A DNA stretch of 60,393 nt from Clostridia bacterium. GTDB lineage: Bacteria; Bacillota; Clostridia; Christensenellales; CAG-138. Location of the stretch: NCBI GenBank assembly GCA_017509785.1, contig JAFWOT010000025.1:1-60393 (forward strand), written 5' to 3'. A program made the position numbers and the translations under genes. Shown here in pieces: positions 58,163-60,393 of this stretch (position 1 is the first letter of the stretch; each line of letters begins with the position of its first letter). The notes under the pieces are model-generated. The model searched no databases and had not been told where the DNA came from. It saw only the letters and a list, made by a program, of their open reading frames with translations.

Positions 58163-59195
58163 TGATAAAAACCCCCACGGCGGGGACGTATACGGCGCGG
58201 AGATCGAGCTCGATTTTTCCGCCAACACAAATCCCTTCGGCACGCCCGAGTGCGTGAAAAGGGCGGTTTCCGATTCGCTCTCACGCCTGCACCTCTACCC
58301 CGACCCATACTGCCGCAGGCTGACGGAGGCGACAGCCGCGGCTGAGGGCGTGGGTTGTGACCGGCTCCTCTTCGGCGCGGGAGCCGCGGAGCTGATACAC
58401 GCGTACTTCGGCGCGCTCTGCCCCGAAAGGGCGATGGAGCTCGCGCCGACTTTTTCGGAATACTCCCTCGCGATGGAGAGGTTCGGCTGCGAGACCGTCC
58501 GCCACGCGCTGCGCCCGGAGGACGGCTTTTCGGTGACGGAAAAGCTGATCGCGTCGGTAAAACGGGAAAGGCCGGAGGCGCTCGTGCTCTGCGACCCGAA
58601 CAACCCGACGGGCAGGCTGATGGACCCCGATATGAAGCGGGAGCTCATTCGCGTCTGCGGGCGGATCGGCTGCCGCGTGCTCGCGGACGAGTGCTTCATG
58701 GACATGACGGCGTGCGGGAAAAGCCTCGTTCCCGAGATCGAAGAATACCCGTGGGTATGCGTATTAAAGGCGTTCACCAAGAGCTTCGGCATGGCGGGGC
58801 TGCGTCTGGGGTACGCGGTCACAGCCGATACGGATCTGCTGCGCGCGATGAGCCGCGAATGCCAGCAATGGAATATCTCGACCCCCGCGCAGGAGGCGGG
58901 CGTCGCGGCGATCGGGGACGGCGGAATCACAGCGAGGACGCGGGAGCTCATCGGGCGGGAACGCCCGAGGCTTTCAGTCGGCCTTGCCGCGCTCGGGCTC
59001 ACGGTATACCATTCGGACGCGAATTTCATGCTGTTCAGGGGGCGGGAGGATCTTGCCGAACGCCTTCGGGAAAGGCGCATACTCATAAGGGACTGCTCGA
59101 ATTATCACGGGCTTGAAAAGGGATTTTTCCGCACGGCGGTGAAGCTCCCGCGGGAGAACGACCGCCTCGTTTATGAGATAGGAAAGCTGAGGTAG
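58152..59195 (+). CDS. cobD: Threonine-phosphate decarboxylase CobD
   Basis: The 347-residue PLP enzyme supplies aminopropanol phosphate to CbiB. It has the early LDFSANTNPFGTPE, the substrate loop LCDPNNPTGRLMDPD, the PLP aspartate in VLADECFMDM and the Schiff-base lysine in KAFTKSFGMAGLRLGY. These match CobD/HisC-like aminotransferases. The ATG at 58152 lies inside the end of cbiB and has no obvious ribosome site, so translation is probably coupled. Confidence 0.92.
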   Translation: MLYDDKNPHGGDVYGAEIELDFSANTNPFGTPECVKRAVSDSLSRLHLYPDPYCRRLTEATAAAEGVGCDRLLFGAGAAELIHAYFGALCPERAMELAPTFSEYSLAMERFGCETVRHALRPEDGFSVTEKLIASVKRERPEALVLCDPNNPTGRLMDPDMKRELIRVCGRIGCRVLADECFMDMTACGKSLVPEIEEYPWVCVLKAFTKSFGMAGLRLGYAVTADTDLLRAMSRECQQWNISTPAQEAGVAAIGDGGITARTRELIGRERPRLSVGLAALGLTVYHSDANFMLFRGREDLAERLRERRILIRDCSNYHGLEKGFFRTAVKLPRENDRLVYEIGKLR

Positions 59196-59198
59196 CGT

Positions 59199-60393
59199 AT
59201 GGCTAAAAACATAATGATACAGGGGACCATGTCGAACGCCGGCAAGAGCCTCATCTGCGCGGGGCTCTGCCGCATATTCCGCCGGGAGGGATACAGGGTC
59301 GCGCCCTTCAAGAGCCAGAACATGGCGCTGAATTCCTTCATAACGAGGGACGGCCTCGAGATGGGGCGGGCGCAGGTCGTTCAGGCGGAGGCGGCGGGCG
59401 CGGAGCCCGACGTGCGCATGAATCCGATACTCTTAAAGCCCACGACGGACGTCGGCAGCCAGGTCATAGTGAACGGCAGGCCCATCGGCAATATGCGCGC
59501 GATGGAGTATTATAAGCGCAAGCGCGAGCTTATCCCCGCGATAATGGAGGCTTACGGGTCGCTCGCGGCGGAGAACGACATAATCGTCATAGAGGGCGCT
59601 GGCAGCCCCGCGGAGATAAACCTCAAGCAGGAGGATATCGTCAATATGGGGCTTGCCGGGATGGTGGACGCGCCCGTGCTGCTCGTAGGCGATATCGACC
59701 GCGGCGGCGTGTTTGCCCAGCTCTACGGCACCATCGCCCTTCTGGAGCCCGACGAGAGGGCGCGGATAAAGGGCACGATAGTAAACAAGTTCCGCGGGGA
59801 CAGGAGGATATTGGAGCCGGGCCTGGAGATGCTCGAAAGGCTCTGCGGAGTGCCCGTCGCGGGGGTGGTGCCTTATATGCAGGTCGACGTGGACGACGAG
59901 GACAGCCTCTCCTCCCGATTCACGCGGGATACCGCCGCGAAGCTCGTGGATATCGCCGTTATCCGCCTGCCGAGGATATCGAATTTCACGGATCTCGCCC
60001 CGTTCGAGAGGTATAAGAACGTATCCGTCCGCTACGTCGGGAAGCCCTCCGAATTGAAGGAGCCCGACCTTATCGTGATACCGGGGACGAAGAGCACCAT
60101 AGCGGATCTTCTTTGGCTGCGCGGGAACGGGCTTGAAGCGAAGATAAATCAGGCGGCCTCCCGCGGGACGCCCGTATTCGGCATATGCGGTGGATATCAG
60201 ATGCTCGGCATGAGCGTTTCGGATCCCGACGGGGTCGAATCGGAGGACGCGCGCACTGTCCGCGGGATGGAGCTCCTCCCCATCGAAACGGTGTTCTCCG
60301 GCGAGAAGGTACAGCGGCAGACGAGCGGCGCGTTCCCCCGGATGGACGGGGTATTCTCCGCCCTCGGCGGGATGCGTTACGAAGGGTACGAAA
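59199..60393 (+). CDS. cbiP: Cobyric acid synthase CbiP (partial, cut by window end)
   Basis: The first 398 residues are present. The protein has the P-loop-like [65 protein letters not shown] and the amidotransferase nucleophile region [13 protein letters not shown]. It amidates side chains b, d, e and g. Its ATG is three bases after the cobD stop. The rest of the gene lies beyond the window. Confidence 0.95.
   Translation, partial: MAKNIMIQGTMSNAGKSLICAGLCRIFRREGYRVAPFKSQNMALNSFITRDGLEMGRAQVVQAEAAGAEPDVRMNPILLKPTTDVGSQVIVNGRPIGNMRAMEYYKRKRELIPAIMEAYGSLAAENDIIVIEGAGSPAEINLKQEDIVNMGLAGMVDAPVLLVGDIDRGGVFAQLYGTIALLEPDERARIKGTIVNKFRGDRRILEPGLEMLERLCGVPVAGVVPYMQVDVDDEDSLSSRFTRDTAAKLVDIAVIRLPRISNFTDLAPFERYKNVSVRYVGKPSELKEPDLIVIPGTKSTIADLLWLRGNGLEAKINQAASRGTPVFGICGGYQMLGMSVSDPDGVESEDARTVRGMELLPIETVFSGEKVQRQTSGAFPRMDGVFSALGGMRYEGYE

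Overview
The window reads as a GC-rich Firmicute (Clostridia-type, probably a gut anaerobe). The evidence is strong AGGAGG ribosome sites, sigma-A promoters with 17-base spacers, lipoprotein signals, a dockerin-bearing secreted protein, low-potential flavoproteins and iron-sulfur enzymes, and an anaerobic (cbi-type) cobalamin pathway. Genes are dense, and many neighbours overlap by four bases (ATGA). No rRNA, tRNA, CRISPR array or complete transposon was recognised. All calls come from reading the sequence; no database search was run.

Region 1 (1-11.7 kb) is an accessory, nucleic-acid-processing region. It opens with a broken LysR gene. A four-gene minus-strand operon follows: RtcB RNA ligase, a PD-(D/E)XK nuclease, a 55-residue basic protein, and a Cas4-like nuclease fused to a DnaQ-like exonuclease. 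An AT-rich orphan gene, a WYL regulator and a helicase-HNH fusion come next, then a PPP-type phosphatase coupled to an AT-rich protein with uracil-DNA-glycosylase-like features. A NADAR fragment lies between that pair and its promoter. An orphan 302-residue protein and another gene remnant close the region.

Region 2 (11.7-30.2 kb) is metabolic. It holds flavodoxin/DUF3793 behind a promoter with an overlapping palindrome, a TetR regulator divergent from a CPC metal P-type ATPase, several flavodoxin-like reductases, a nitroreductase, a truncated MDR dehydrogenase and a Na/Pi cotransporter. A six-gene operon encodes a multi-subunit FAD/iron-sulfur amine dehydrogenase (proline type) with P5C dehydrogenase. 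The rest are hydrolases, an aldo/keto reductase with ferredoxin tail, a flavodoxin-like protein and a GNAT enzyme.

Region 3 (30.2-39.5 kb) has a minus-strand operon: GH3-family acyl-amide synthetase, C45-type Ntn amidase/acyltransferase, MacB-type ATPase and a 1226-residue FtsX-type permease. It is followed by a decayed dockerin remnant. A secreted leucine-rich-repeat protein with a C-terminal dockerin runs divergently. The pairing of an amide-making and an amide-breaking enzyme with an exporter is the best candidate here for an undescribed system.

Region 4 (39.5 kb to the end) is cobalamin. Two cobalamin riboswitches, each with its own promoter and terminator, lie back to back. The minus arm makes a lipoprotein-anchored CbiK chelatase, a two-repeat lipoprotein, a BtuF-like binding protein and a small protein. 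The plus arm makes BtuC, BtuD (with an extra C-terminal domain), a CbiR-like cobamide hydrolase, CobT, CobU, CobS, a CobU-like protein, CbiA, CbiC, CbiD, CbiF, CbiG, CbiH, a CbiJ-CbiE-CbiT fusion, CbiB, CobD and CbiP (cut by the window end). Import, remodelling and de novo synthesis are thus combined in one regulon.
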